64,000 nucleotides of DNA. Origin: Mogibacterium sp. Lineage in GTDB: Bacteria; Bacillota; Clostridia; Peptostreptococcales; Anaerovoracaceae. How positions within the stretch are numbered: the stretch's first letter is position 1; each line of letters opens with the position of its first letter. Below the pieces are notes generated by a model, which saw nothing but the letters and a program-made list of their open reading frames with translations, was not told where the DNA came from and searched no databases. Below are positions 8,712 to 17,632 of this stretch, in pieces. Both the position numbers and the translations under genes were made by a program. The DNA lies in assembly GCA_017512145.1 (NCBI GenBank), contig JAFWHB010000031.1:1-64000 (forward strand), written 5' to 3'.

Positions 8712-10040
8712 ATGTCCAAACAGAGAAAGATAATCGGGATCCAGGAGCGAGTTCCTCTTGGTAAAGGAATTCCTCTTTCTATCCAGCACACCTTTGCGAT
8801 GTTCAGCGCATCGGTATTAGTACCTTACATTCTCGGGATAAGTCCTTCCATCGCTCTTCTCATGAACGGCATCGGAACACTTATCTTTATTTTTGTCACT
8901 AAGGGCAAAGCTCCGGCTTACCTTGGTTCGTCCTTCGCTTTCATCTCCCCTGCTCTTCTGGTAATAGGAACTGAAGGGCTCGGCTACAGATACGCTCTGG
9001 GAGGCTTCGTCGTAACAGGACTCCTGATGTGCTGCATAGCAATTCTCATCAAGTTCGTAGGAACAAAGTGGATCGATGTAGTTCTTCCGCCTGCTGCCAT
9101 GGGACCAGTCGTTGCTCTTATCGGTCTTGAGCTTGCCGGAAGCGCTGCTCAGACTGCAGGCATCCTCGGTGATGACGGTGCAATGGTTGCTGATGTTGAT
9201 CCTAAGGTCGTTATCGTATTCCTCGTAACACTGCTTCTTGCCATCTTCGGTGGAGTACTTTACAGAGGATTTGCAAGCGCTATCGCTATCCTGATCTCGA
9301 TCATCGCAGGCTATGTTCTTGCACTTGCATTCGGACTTGTTGATTTCTCATCGATCGGTGAGGCAAGCGTATTCGAGCTTCCTGCATTCCAGACACCACA
9401 GTGGAGCGTACAGGCAATCGCAATCATCATCCCTGCTACACTCGTAGTAGTATCCGAGCACATCGGCCACCAGGTCGTAACCTCTGAGGTAGTCGGCAAG
9501 GACCTTCTCACAGATCCTGGTCTTCACAGATCCATGTTTGCTGACGGATTCTCAACAGCACTCTCCGGATTCTGCGGTTCATGCCCTACAACAACATACG
9601 GCGAGAACATCGGCGTAATGGCTATCACCAAGGTTTACAGCGTATGGGTAATCGGCGGCGCTGCAGTATTCTCGATCTTCCTGTCATTCATCGGCAAAGC
9701 ATCTGCTCTCATCCAGACCATTCCTGGTCCTGTAATGGGCGGCGTAAGCTTCCTGCTCTACGGAATGATCGGAGCATCCGGTATCAGACTGATGGTCGAT
9801 GCTAAGATCGATTACTCCAAGGCTCGCAACCTCGCAATGACTTCTGTAGTATTCGTAGTCGGACTCTCCGGCATTGCTATCCAGATCGGACAGTGCCAGC
9901 TCAAGGGAATGAGCCTTGCAGCTATCACAGGTATGGTTCTCGGTCTCGTTATGTATCTCCTTGACAAGTTCAAGCTGACCAACGAGTACGAGGATGATGC
10001 TTCTGCAGAGGACTTCGAGACTGAAGCCGCAGACATCTAA
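8712..10040 (+). CDS. uraA: Uracil permease (NCS2 family)
   Basis: A 442-residue inner-membrane proton symporter of the nucleobase-ascorbate (NCS2) family with about 14 membrane segments. The N-terminal signature QHTFAMFSASVLVP and the two substrate-site glutamates, E249 in SEHIGH and E298 in TTYGENIGV, match the UraA uracil branch better than the xanthine branch. The C-terminus is short and acidic. It is a single-gene unit with ATAAGGAG before the ATG and a strong terminator after. Pyrimidine salvage is the likely role; xanthine remains possible. Confidence 0.9.
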   Translation: MSKQRKIIGIQERVPLGKGIPLSIQHTFAMFSASVLVPYILGISPSIALLMNGIGTLIFIFVTKGKAPAYLGSSFAFISPALLVIGTEGLGYRYALGGFVVTGLLMCCIAILIKFVGTKWIDVVLPPAAMGPVVALIGLELAGSAAQTAGILGDDGAMVADVDPKVVIVFLVTLLLAIFGGVLYRGFASAIAILISIIAGYVLALAFGLVDFSSIGEASVFELPAFQTPQWSVQAIAIIIPATLVVVSEHIGHQVVTSEVVGKDLLTDPGLHRSMFADGFSTALSGFCGSCPTTTYGENIGVMAITKVYSVWVIGGAAVFSIFLSFIGKASALIQTIPGPVMGGVSFLLYGMIGASGIRLMVDAKIDYSKARNLAMTSVVFVVGLSGIAIQIGQCQLKGMSLAAITGMVLGLVMYLLDKFKLTNEYEDDASAEDFETEAADI

Positions 10041-10072
10041 ATACGTCAGGCGATATCACGCACAAACAATCA

Positions 10073-10098
10073 GGCCACCCCAGAGGGGTGGCCTTTTT
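10073..10098 (+). terminator. Terminator of uraA
   Basis: A 9-bp perfect stem GGCCACCCC/GGGGTGGCC with loop AGA is followed by TTTTT. Confidence 0.95.
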
Positions 10099-10132
10099 CG
10101 TTAATTGATATTCAGAGGTTCTTCAGTGATGA

Positions 10133-11332
10133 TTATCTCTTACCGAATTTCTCTCCGAGCTTGAGCCAGGATTCTCTTGATCTCTGGATGGTCTCATTGG
10201 TTCCGCAGAATGATGCTCTAGCCCAGCCTGGTCCTGCAAATGCGCGTCCCGGTGTCATGAGGATTCTCTCTTCCTTAGCTGCATTTACAAATTCCATCTC
10301 ATCTTCTACAGGTGATTTGATCCACATATAGAATGCGCCCTGAGGATAGATGCAGTCGAAGCCGGCTTCATCATGAACGATCTTGTACAGATCAGCAGCG
10401 TTCTTCTTGTAATAATCAAGGTCTGATCTGCACTTGAGGCATCTCTCAACGATCAGTTCCTGGATAGTAGGAGCGTTAGTTCCGCCAAGTACTCTTCCTG
10501 CAACAACTAGTGCCTGTGCAAGCTCTTCATGTCCCTCAGCACACTTCGGTACTGCTACGTATCCGATTCTGTCGCCAGGCATTGAAAGTGACTTTGACCA
10601 TGAATATGCGATCAGTGAATCTGCATAGTAGTCTCCAGGGAATGGAACGTCCTGATCTGTGTAAACCAGTTCTCTGTAAGGTTCGTCGCAGATGAGGTAG
10701 ATGGTATGTCCGAACTTCTTCTCTGCTTCTCTGAGTACTTCAGCTACAGCATCAAGAGCCTCTCTCGAATAGATCTTGCCTGTTGGATTGTTAGGGTTGT
10801 TGAGCATTACTGCCTTGACCTCAGGTACGAGGATCTCTCTGAGAGCCTCAGCATCCGGATCAAAGTCGAGAGCTTCGTTAGCAGGAACTACAAGTGTATC
10901 AGCACCCCAGTTGCGGGCCCAGTTGCCGTATTCTACGAAATAAGGAGCGAATACTACGAGCTTATCTCCCGGATCGAAGATACACTTATTGATGATATTG
11001 ATAGAATAAGCAGCTCCGCATGTCATGATGATGTGATCTACATCGAAGTAATCACCCTTTGCTCTCTCATTCAGGTCGTCTGCTACAGCCTTTCTTGTTG
11101 ATTCATATCCTGCATTGGAAGGATAGCTGTGAACATAGTGAGGATCGAGCTTGTGGTTGATCTCATCGATAGCATCGAATACTTCCTGTGGCGGATTGAG
11201 TCCAGGGTTACCGATACTGAAGTCATAAACATTCTCAGCTCCGTAAATCTTTGCCATCTTCCTGCCTTCTTCGAACATAGCTCTTATTGCAGAGCTTCCT
11301 GCAAGGAAAGGCTGCATCGCTTTGGAAATCAT
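10133..11332 (-). CDS. Class I/II pyridoxal-phosphate aminotransferase
   Basis: This 399-residue fold-type I aminotransferase resembles aspartate/aromatic aminotransferases of subgroup I-gamma. NNPNNPTG (178-185), CDEPYRELVY (215-224) and the Schiff-base lysine K247 in YSWSKSLSMPGDRIGY are in the expected order, and the C-terminal arginine region is present. The amino-acid substrate cannot be told from sequence. It starts with ATG behind CGGAGG and is transcribed alone, with an unusually long 5' leader that can fold into two adjacent hairpins (see 11393-11435). Confidence 0.9.
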   Translation of the reverse strand: MISKAMQPFLAGSSAIRAMFEEGRKMAKIYGAENVYDFSIGNPGLNPPQEVFDAIDEINHKLDPHYVHSYPSNAGYESTRKAVADDLNERAKGDYFDVDHIIMTCGAAYSINIINKCIFDPGDKLVVFAPYFVEYGNWARNWGADTLVVPANEALDFDPDAEALREILVPEVKAVMLNNPNNPTGKIYSREALDAVAEVLREAEKKFGHTIYLICDEPYRELVYTDQDVPFPGDYYADSLIAYSWSKSLSMPGDRIGYVAVPKCAEGHEELAQALVVAGRVLGGTNAPTIQELIVERCLKCRSDLDYYKKNAADLYKIVHDEAGFDCIYPQGAFYMWIKSPVEDEMEFVNAAKEERILMTPGRAFAGPGWARASFCGTNETIQRSRESWLKLGEKFGKR

Positions 11333-11392
11333 ACAAATACCTCCGTTACAAATCTTATTATTCTCTAAATAAAAAACATCCTCCTCAGAGCA

Positions 11393-11435
11393 GCATGCGC
11401 AAATGCATCATGCCACCTCGGTGAATGTCCAGGTG
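11393..11435 (-). promoter_or_regulatory. Structured leader of the aminotransferase gene
   Basis: Two adjacent inverted repeats lie 60-100 bp before the aminotransferase ATG: CACCT/AGGTG (11414-11435) and GCATG/CATGC (11393-11413). Further upstream on the minus strand is a TATAAT (about 11490-11500) without a clear -35. It could be an attenuator or protein-binding leader; it does not match any riboswitch class I can recall. The rest of the 347-bp gap holds only AT-rich sequence and the promoter of the next gene. Confidence 0.35.
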
Positions 11436-11583
11436 ATAAAGTTAAGATGTCTTATATCTATTGTGACGCCATCGAAGAAGGATCTTATTATTATACATAA
11501 TGTCCCCCTTTCCAGACGTCATTACCACTTAACATATAAGACCACTGTTAACTTCTTATGTTTTGATTATAGCATAATACAAC

Positions 11584-11612
11584 TTGAAAAATAACTGCTA
11601 ATATTCGATAAT
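11584..11612 (+). promoter_or_regulatory. Promoter of the DUF1015 gene
   Basis: -35 TTGAAA (11584-11589) and -10 GATAAT (11607-11612), spaced 17 bp, sit 68 bp before the ATG; the RBS TTGGAGG is at 11667-11673. Confidence 0.6.
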
Positions 11613-11679
11613 TAAGTGATTGGTTATCTACCATGAAGACAAACCCTGAATTGCTTAACTACTATATTGGAGGAAAATT

Positions 11680-12990
11680 ATGGCTACATATGATTGGAGC
11701 AAATTCGGTCTGCACATCCCTGAAATGATGCTGCCGAAAGAAGGCACAGACTACTTCAAGTGGGCTGTTGTTGCATGCGACCAGTACACTTCTGAACCTG
11801 AATACTGGGACAAAGTCGAAGAGATCGTAGGCGATGCACCTTCTGCACTAAGACTCATGCTTCCGGAACTGTATCTTGACAAACCGGATGAAGCTGACAG
11901 GATCAAGGCTGTCCGCGCTGCAATGGACAAATACCTTGCAGATGGCACACTCAGGAAGATGGAACCTGGCTGCATGCTCATCAAGAGAACAGCTGAAGGA
12001 CGTTCACGTCTCGGTCTTGTTATAGCTACCGACCTTGAGGCTTATGATTTCACTAAGGGCTCTCAGTCACTTACAAGAGCTACTGAGGGAACAGTTGTAG
12101 AGCGTATCCCGCCTCGTCTCAGAATCAGAGGCGACGCCCCTATCGAGATGCCTCACATCATCATCCTGATTGATGACCCTGACAAGACTGTCATCGAACC
12201 ACTTGTTGATCAGCCTAAGGATGTAATCTATGATACTGATCTCATGATGGACGGCGGACACATCACAGGATGCTTCATCAAAGAGAAGAACCTTGCAGGC
12301 GCTCAGGAAGCTCTCTCAGCACTTTATGACAAGGCTGAGGCTAAATATGGCGCAGGACATGTAATCTTCCAGGCTATGGGCGATGGAAACCACTCACTCG
12401 CTACAGCTAAGACAGCATGGGAGAACATCAAGAAGACTCTTTCGCCTGAAGAGATCGAAGGACACCCTGCAAGATACGCACTTTGCGAGATCGAGAACAT
12501 CCACGATGAAGGTATCGTTTTCGAGCCTATTCACAGAGTTATCTTTGCTAAGGAAGGCCAGTCCGGAATGGACCTTGTAGAGAAGGTTGTCAGCCTGCTT
12601 GACAAGTTCAACGGTAAGGCTTACCTTGCTTCAGACGATGTCAAGGCACCTGAGGGCGCATTCGAGATTCCTTATCTCACAAGTTCTGCTAAAGGCAAGA
12701 TCATCATCGAGCAGCCTGAGAACAAGCTTGAAGTAGGAGCTCTCCAGCATGTACTCGACATCATGGTCAAGGAAGAGAAATGCTGCGATATAGACTATAT
12801 CCACGGAACTGATGCAGTAGCTAAGCTCTCCGCAAGAGAAGGCAATGCCGGCTTCATGCTTCCTGCAATGGATAAGTTCATGCTCTTCCCTGCTGTTGCT
12901 GCAGACGGAGCACTCCCTCGTAAGACATTCTCAATGGGCGAAGCTAACGAGAAGAGATACTACATCGAGACCCGCTACATCGCTAAATAA
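11680..12990 (+). CDS. DUF1015 family protein
   Basis: A 436-residue soluble protein of the DUF1015 family, widespread in anaerobic Clostridia and of unknown function. The family hallmark GDGNHSLATAK is at about residues 234-244, preceded by a strongly conserved HIIILIDDP block. The N-terminus starts in the usual FGLHIPE motif, so the start at 11680, behind GGAGG, looks right. Single-gene unit bounded by a promoter and a strong terminator. Members have been described as resembling HPr-kinase-like or ParB-like folds, but no function is assigned here. Confidence 0.9.
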   Translation: MATYDWSKFGLHIPEMMLPKEGTDYFKWAVVACDQYTSEPEYWDKVEEIVGDAPSALRLMLPELYLDKPDEADRIKAVRAAMDKYLADGTLRKMEPGCMLIKRTAEGRSRLGLVIATDLEAYDFTKGSQSLTRATEGTVVERIPPRLRIRGDAPIEMPHIIILIDDPDKTVIEPLVDQPKDVIYDTDLMMDGGHITGCFIKEKNLAGAQEALSALYDKAEAKYGAGHVIFQAMGDGNHSLATAKTAWENIKKTLSPEEIEGHPARYALCEIENIHDEGIVFEPIHRVIFAKEGQSGMDLVEKVVSLLDKFNGKAYLASDDVKAPEGAFEIPYLTSSAKGKIIIEQPENKLEVGALQHVLDIMVKEEKCCDIDYIHGTDAVAKLSAREGNAGFMLPAMDKFMLFPAVAADGALPRKTFSMGEANEKRYYIETRYIAK

Positions 12991-13011
12991 TCATCTGAAC
13001 ATCAGATATGC

Positions 13012-13045
13012 AAAGAGGTGCACCCTTATGGATGCACCTCTTTTT
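13012..13045 (+). terminator. Terminator of the DUF1015 gene
   Basis: Stem AAGAGGTGCA/TGCACCTCTT with a 10-base loop is followed by T4-5. It could also serve the convergent lipoprotein gene. Confidence 0.93.
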
Positions 13046-13073
13046 CATTGTATATTTAACAGATTCTGTCTGA

Positions 13074-14528
13074 CTAGTTGCCAGGCTTTTCCGGTGGGTT
13101 GCCGCTTGGTGGATTTCCTGTTGGCGGGTTGCCGCTCGGTGGATTTCCTCCCGGTCCGCCCGGTCCGCCTTCACCGCCAGGCATGCCTTCCGGCGCGCCG
13201 CTGCCTGAGCTGCTTTCTGTGATGATCTCAAAAGCTGTTCCTGTCGATGCAGAGCCTGCCTCATACTCTTTGCCGTCTACATAGAGCTTGTGGCCGTTCA
13301 GATCAATTGATCCTGCATCACTTACTGTAAGACCTGATATATAAGAGTCTCCGGTCAGAGTCCATGTGCTGCCATCTTCGATCTCTACATATACGTCTCC
13401 GCTCTGTCCGTCAGGATTGATCGCTCCAGTGAAGGAAGAGCTGTCCCTGAGGTAGAGATTAAGTGCCGAAACATCATCTACAAGCATGTTGCCCCTGATA
13501 GTCTGTCCCGAAGCGTTCATGTTTACTTTGCCTCCGTTGGAGCCTTCGTTGCCCCAGCCTGCAGCTTCTGCTCTGAGGAAAACGCCATTTTCATCTTCGT
13601 TAGTGATCTCAACGCCCTTGAGCGAGATCTCTGTAGCTGTGTTATTTACGAAGAATATGTCTCCGTTCTTGTTAGTGATGCTGCCGCCTTCTGCTGTGAA
13701 TGCAGATGTACCTTCTGCAGCGTCGCCGGACCTCGACTGATAGATCATTACTGCCTGATAGTAGTCCGACTTGTCACCATTCTTAGTATTGTTGTCAGCC
13801 ACAAGTGTGTCATTGATAAGTGTTACCGAATTCTTGCCTTCAACTACGATACCCTGCGATGCTGCCGATTCCATATATGAATCGCTTACTGTGATATCTG
13901 CTGTCGAATATACAACCGGAGATCCTGTGCCGGTAGTCTTATAGTATCCCTTATTCACATTTACTGTGCCGCCGCCTCTGTCAGATCTGATAGCTGCGGA
14001 TGAATTGCCGGATGTATTTATCGTCAGATTCTCAGCATTCATGGTTCCGCCTCCTGTGGTCATGAGTCCGCCTGAGCAGTTGCCGGCAGTCTCAATTACA
14101 GAATCTGCTATATTGACTACGGTACCCTCTCCGTATGAGAATACAGCATTTGCATGTGTTCCATTTGTCTCGATCAGAGAATCGCTGATGGTAAGTGTCC
14201 CGCTTTCGGTTGCAAATACTGCCGAATTCTCGCCGTAGAAGTCCGCTTCATCACCATCGGCTTCTCCTGTCTTGGTCACCCCAATGTTTGAATATGATGC
14301 CTCTTCTCCGCTTACTTCGATTGCATGCTCTCCGTCAGCTGAATTATCAAATGTTTCGTTTACTGTAATATCGTCTTTGGTCAGGTACTCTGCTGCTGCA
14401 GTTACTGCATTTTCTGTTGCCTCAGCTGATTCTGCCGCTTCCTGTCCGGAGCATGCCGCGAGGCCCCAGATCATCACAGCCATCAATGCACCTGCCAGTA
14501 TTTTCTTCCATTTACTCTTCAGTTTCAT
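13074..14528 (-). CDS. Secreted beta-helix-like lipoprotein with Gly/Pro-rich tail
   Basis: A 484-residue exported lipoprotein. A basic signal peptide ends in the lipobox LAAC (C26). Residues 60-430 are rich in short Ser/Thr/Asn/Gly repeats of the form xVxI.dS.IxTxGxxSxAV, the look of a right-handed parallel beta-helix (pectate-lyase-like or adhesin-like). The last 40 residues are a Gly/Pro tail with repeats of GNPPSGNPP. It has no cell-wall sorting motif, so the N-terminal lipid is the only visible anchor. GGAGG precedes ATG. Function is unknown; carbohydrate binding or adhesion is a guess from the fold. Confidence 0.82.
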   Translation of the reverse strand: MKLKSKWKKILAGALMAVMIWGLAACSGQEAAESAEATENAVTAAAEYLTKDDITVNETFDNSADGEHAIEVSGEEASYSNIGVTKTGEADGDEADFYGENSAVFATESGTLTISDSLIETNGTHANAVFSYGEGTVVNIADSVIETAGNCSGGLMTTGGGTMNAENLTINTSGNSSAAIRSDRGGGTVNVNKGYYKTTGTGSPVVYSTADITVSDSYMESAASQGIVVEGKNSVTLINDTLVADNNTKNGDKSDYYQAVMIYQSRSGDAAEGTSAFTAEGGSITNKNGDIFFVNNTATEISLKGVEITNEDENGVFLRAEAAGWGNEGSNGGKVNMNASGQTIRGNMLVDDVSALNLYLRDSSSFTGAINPDGQSGDVYVEIEDGSTWTLTGDSYISGLTVSDAGSIDLNGHKLYVDGKEYEAGSASTGTAFEIITESSSGSGAPEGMPGGEGGPGGPGGNPPSGNPPTGNPPSGNPPEKPGN

Positions 14529-14600
14529 TGTTTAAGTCCTCCTTGCTAGTTCTTACAGTGTTCAAGATAACGCCGCAAGCTTAACTGAACCTAAAGAGCC

Positions 14601-14636
14601 AAAAAGAAAAAATAAAAGCGCCGGCATTGCCGGCGC
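14601..14636 (-). terminator. Terminator of putP
   Basis: A near-palindromic stem GCGCCGGC/GCCGGCGC is followed on the minus strand by TTTTATTTTTTC. Confidence 0.93.
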
Positions 14637-14670
14637 CCTGAATAATCCAGCTATATCTGTACTATATCAA

Positions 14671-16185
14671 TCAGTCTGCATTAGCATCAGCAAGTCTTGC
14701 CTTATCAAATACAGCTCTTTCCTTGTCCTGTGTAGGAGTGATCTTAGCAACTACGTATGCTACAATAGCACCGCAGATGAATCCAGGCAGAAGTTCATAT
14801 ACGCCTGTGCTTGCTGAGAGACCGCCGAACAGCCATCCGAGGTCTACTACGAAGCCTGCGATGATACCAGCGATAGCACCCTTATAGTTGAACTCTCTCC
14901 AGAAGAGTGACAGGATGATGACCGGTCCGAATGAAGCACCGAATGCGCCCCATGCGTTCTCTACCAGGTTCATGATAGCCTGTGCTCCTGCTCCCTTCGA
15001 GGATGCGATCAGGTAAGCAATGAATGCGATTGCAACTACTACGATACGTCCTACCATTACAGCTTCCTTCTCACTTACGTTCTTCTTGAACAGTGTGTAG
15101 AGGTCGGATGTGAATGAGCTGGAAGCTACGAGCAGCTGCGAGTCTGCAGTTGATACTGAAGCCGCGATGATAGCTGCAAGCAGAAGTCCTGATGCTGCAG
15201 GTGGGAAGTACTTTCTCGCCATTGTGATGAAGACGATCTTCTGCATTCCCTGTGGGAGGAGCTCGTCAGCTACGAGCATTCTGCCCATGTAAGCGATGAG
15301 GCATGCACTTCCAAGTGAGATTACTACCCAGATGATAGCGATTGCTGAAGACTTCTTGATCTGTGAAGGCTTCTCGATGGACATGAATCTTACGATGATG
15401 TGCGGCATTCCGAAGTATCCGAGACCCCATGCAAGACCTGTTGCTACATCCTGCCAGCTTGCGCTGAAGAGTCCGCCTCCAAAGTCGCAGGTTACTACAG
15501 CTCCATTAGCATCTGTATATTCATACACCTTGGAAAGAAGTGATGTATCAAGCTCCTGATGTGTTGCAATTACTACGATAGGAACTGCCATCAGTGCAAT
15601 CATCATCAGCATGCCCTGGAAGAAGTCTGTCCAGCATACTGCTGTGAATCCTCCGAAGAGTGTATAGCATACGATCAGCAGTGCGAATACGATCATAGCT
15701 GTCTTAGTTGATACACTTGGGAACAGTGTTCCGAATACTGTTGTTCCGGCAACGAAAGCAGAAGCAACATAGATAGTGTAAGCAAACAGGAAGATCAGAG
15801 CACAGATTACCTGCAGAGTTCTTGTATCAGCATCAAAACGGTTAGCAAGGAACTGCGGAATTGTAATCGAGTCATCTGCCTTCTCTGAGAATACTCTCAG
15901 TCTTCTTGCGCAGAGTATCCAGTTGAGAGCTGTACCAAGTGCGAGTCCGATTCCGATCCAGATCTGACCAAAACCAAATGCCAGAATCGATCCAGGCAGT
16001 CCCATAAGCAGCCATGCTGACATATCAGATGCCTGAGCTGAAAGAGCTGTAACCCAAGGTCCCATCTGACGTCCGCCGAGGAAGAAGTCCTCCTGGCTTC
16101 TCTGTCTGTCCTTGATGTAGAAGTATAGAGCTACTCCCATCAGAGCGACGAAGTACAGAATGAATGTTAACATTTCAGAATTCAT
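14671..16185 (-). CDS. putP: Sodium/proline symporter
   Basis: A 504-residue member of the solute:sodium symporter family with about 13 membrane segments. Conserved PutP features are visible: the N-terminal DFFLGGRQMGPWVTALSAQASDMSAWLLMGLPG run of motifs (residues 31-63), the GGFTAVCWTDFFQG block and ASVSTADSQLLVASS. It takes up proline with sodium. RBS AAGGAG before ATG. It is a lone gene with an unusually large upstream region that carries paired TCCGAATT boxes. Confidence 0.93.
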   Translation of the reverse strand: MNSEMLTFILYFVALMGVALYFYIKDRQRSQEDFFLGGRQMGPWVTALSAQASDMSAWLLMGLPGSILAFGFGQIWIGIGLALGTALNWILCARRLRVFSEKADDSITIPQFLANRFDADTRTLQVICALIFLFAYTIYVASAFVAGTTVFGTLFPSVSTKTAMIVFALLIVCYTLFGGFTAVCWTDFFQGMLMMIALMAVPIVVIATHQELDTSLLSKVYEYTDANGAVVTCDFGGGLFSASWQDVATGLAWGLGYFGMPHIIVRFMSIEKPSQIKKSSAIAIIWVVISLGSACLIAYMGRMLVADELLPQGMQKIVFITMARKYFPPAASGLLLAAIIAASVSTADSQLLVASSSFTSDLYTLFKKNVSEKEAVMVGRIVVVAIAFIAYLIASSKGAGAQAIMNLVENAWGAFGASFGPVIILSLFWREFNYKGAIAGIIAGFVVDLGWLFGGLSASTGVYELLPGFICGAIVAYVVAKITPTQDKERAVFDKARLADANAD

Positions 16186-16769
16186 AAATACTCCTTTTCT
16201 ATTGCCACCCCTCTTGTTATTATTTCGTTAATTATTTCACGGTATGTGCTAATCCGAATTACTAATTTGATCCGAATTGTCGCAAGATTATGATGTTCTG
16301 GTGACAATAATAACTATGTATTAATTATTGTCTTTTTATGAATTTAAGTCAATCTTAAAGTTGATATTAACTTCACTTATTCCAGCCTTTTTAGAGGAGT
16401 TTTTTGATGTGTTGATTTTGTGAAGCCTTGAAATTTCAAGGATAAACCGCTTTAACAAATTGTAAAAGCATCAAGTGGACTTGTTAATTAATTAACGGAA
16501 TCTTCGCTTTTTACTAAGCTTTTCACATTAATTATCTGTGTAGTGCTTTGCCTGTTGTGCATATATTTGCCCAGCTGTATATATTTATGCACGATATAAA
16601 ACAGTTATTTTCATTGATTTTCAGGGGTCATGCGCGCCGTCGCACTTCGTTAATTAATTGTCATTTTGAATCTGTCAAATTTTAAATCTTTGATGACATC
16701 ACCCTTTCCCAATGGCATAATTATATAGACATAAAGTATTGTTCTAACTATTACAGGAGGTACAAACCA
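16186..16769. promoter_or_regulatory. 584-bp intergenic region with palindromes and repeated AT boxes
   Basis: No gene is supported here. Seen directly: paired direct repeats AATCCGAATT (16251-16260) and GATCCGAATT (16269-16278), 18 bp apart, 65-95 bp before putP; a perfect 16-bp palindrome CCTTGAAATTTCAAGG (16426-16441); a perfect 14-bp palindrome GTTAATTAATTAAC (16483-16496), with related boxes at 16227 and 16649. These are plausible operator sites for the divergent putP and SDR genes, but no regulator is identified. Confidence 0.45.
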
Positions 16770-17543
16770 ATGGGCAATTTATTTGATCTTACAGGAAGAG
16801 TGGCTATCGTAACAGGTTGTTCCACAGGTCTCGGAGTTCAGATGGCAAGAGCACTTGCCGGCCAGGGCTGCAATATCGTTGCAGTTGCACGCCGTCAGAA
16901 TCTTATCGAAGAAGTAGCAGCTAAGATCAAGGAAGACTTTGGCGTAGAGGCTATCGGAGTCCGCTGCGACATCACGGATACAGAGATGGTTCACGAGGCA
17001 GTCAAGACAGTCATGGACAAGTTCGGCCGCATTGATATCCTTATCAACAACGCAGGAACAGGTGCTGTAGCTCCTGCTGAAGATATTACAGATGATCAGT
17101 TTGCTAACGAGATGAACATCGACCTCTTCGGAACATTCAAGATGGCTCGTGAGGTTGCTAAGCAGGCAATGATTCCTGCAAAGTACGGCAGAATCATCAA
17201 CATCGCTTCGATGTATGGCCTTGTAGGTAACAAGGTAGCAGGCTCTGCTCCTTATCATGCAGCTAAGGGCGGCGTAGTTAACCTGACACGCGCACTCGCA
17301 AGCGAATGGGGCAAATACAACATCACTGTTAACGCAATCTGCCCTGGATATTTCTATACACCGCTCACAAGAGAGACTCTTGACAGCGAATTCTTCCAGG
17401 AGAATGCAAGAACAATGATCCCTATGGAGAGATATGGTGACGAGGGCGAACTCGACACAGCTGCTGTATTCCTCGCATCCCCTAATACAACATATGTAAC
17501 AGGACTGATGCTCACAGTAGATGGCGGATACACAGCAATGTAA
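16770..17543 (+). CDS. SDR-family oxidoreductase, gluconate 5-dehydrogenase-like
   Basis: A 257-residue classical short-chain dehydrogenase. TGCSTGLG (15-22) binds NAD(P), NNAG is at 93-96, and the catalytic triad is S147, Y162 and K166. The opening LFDLTGRVAIVTG resembles the gluconate 5-dehydrogenase/IdnO and FabG-like branches; substrate is not determined. Starts with ATG behind a strong ACAGGAGG. Single-gene unit, no metabolic neighbours to narrow the function. Confidence 0.88.
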   Translation: MGNLFDLTGRVAIVTGCSTGLGVQMARALAGQGCNIVAVARRQNLIEEVAAKIKEDFGVEAIGVRCDITDTEMVHEAVKTVMDKFGRIDILINNAGTGAVAPAEDITDDQFANEMNIDLFGTFKMAREVAKQAMIPAKYGRIINIASMYGLVGNKVAGSAPYHAAKGGVVNLTRALASEWGKYNITVNAICPGYFYTPLTRETLDSEFFQENARTMIPMERYGDEGELDTAAVFLASPNTTYVTGLMLTVDGGYTAM

Positions 17544-17570
17544 TTCCTGTATTCTTCAAGAAAAAGATCA

Positions 17571-17594
17571 AGCGGGCCTGAAGGCCCGCTTTTC
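17571..17594 (+). terminator. Terminator of the SDR gene
   Basis: Stem AGCGGGCC/GGCCCGCT with loop TGAA is followed by TTTC. Confidence 0.92.
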
Positions 17595-17632
17595 TTGTTG
17601 CTGATAATATTAGGTCTGTCTGATGACTTGTA

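Noticed and set aside
11333..11500. T-box or SAM riboswitch before the aminotransferase gene
   Set aside because: The T-box AGGGTGGNACCGCG core and SAM-I conserved segments are absent.
13078..13284. Gly/Pro-rich plus-strand frame
   Set aside because: It is antisense to the repeated tail of the lipoprotein gene and has no RBS.
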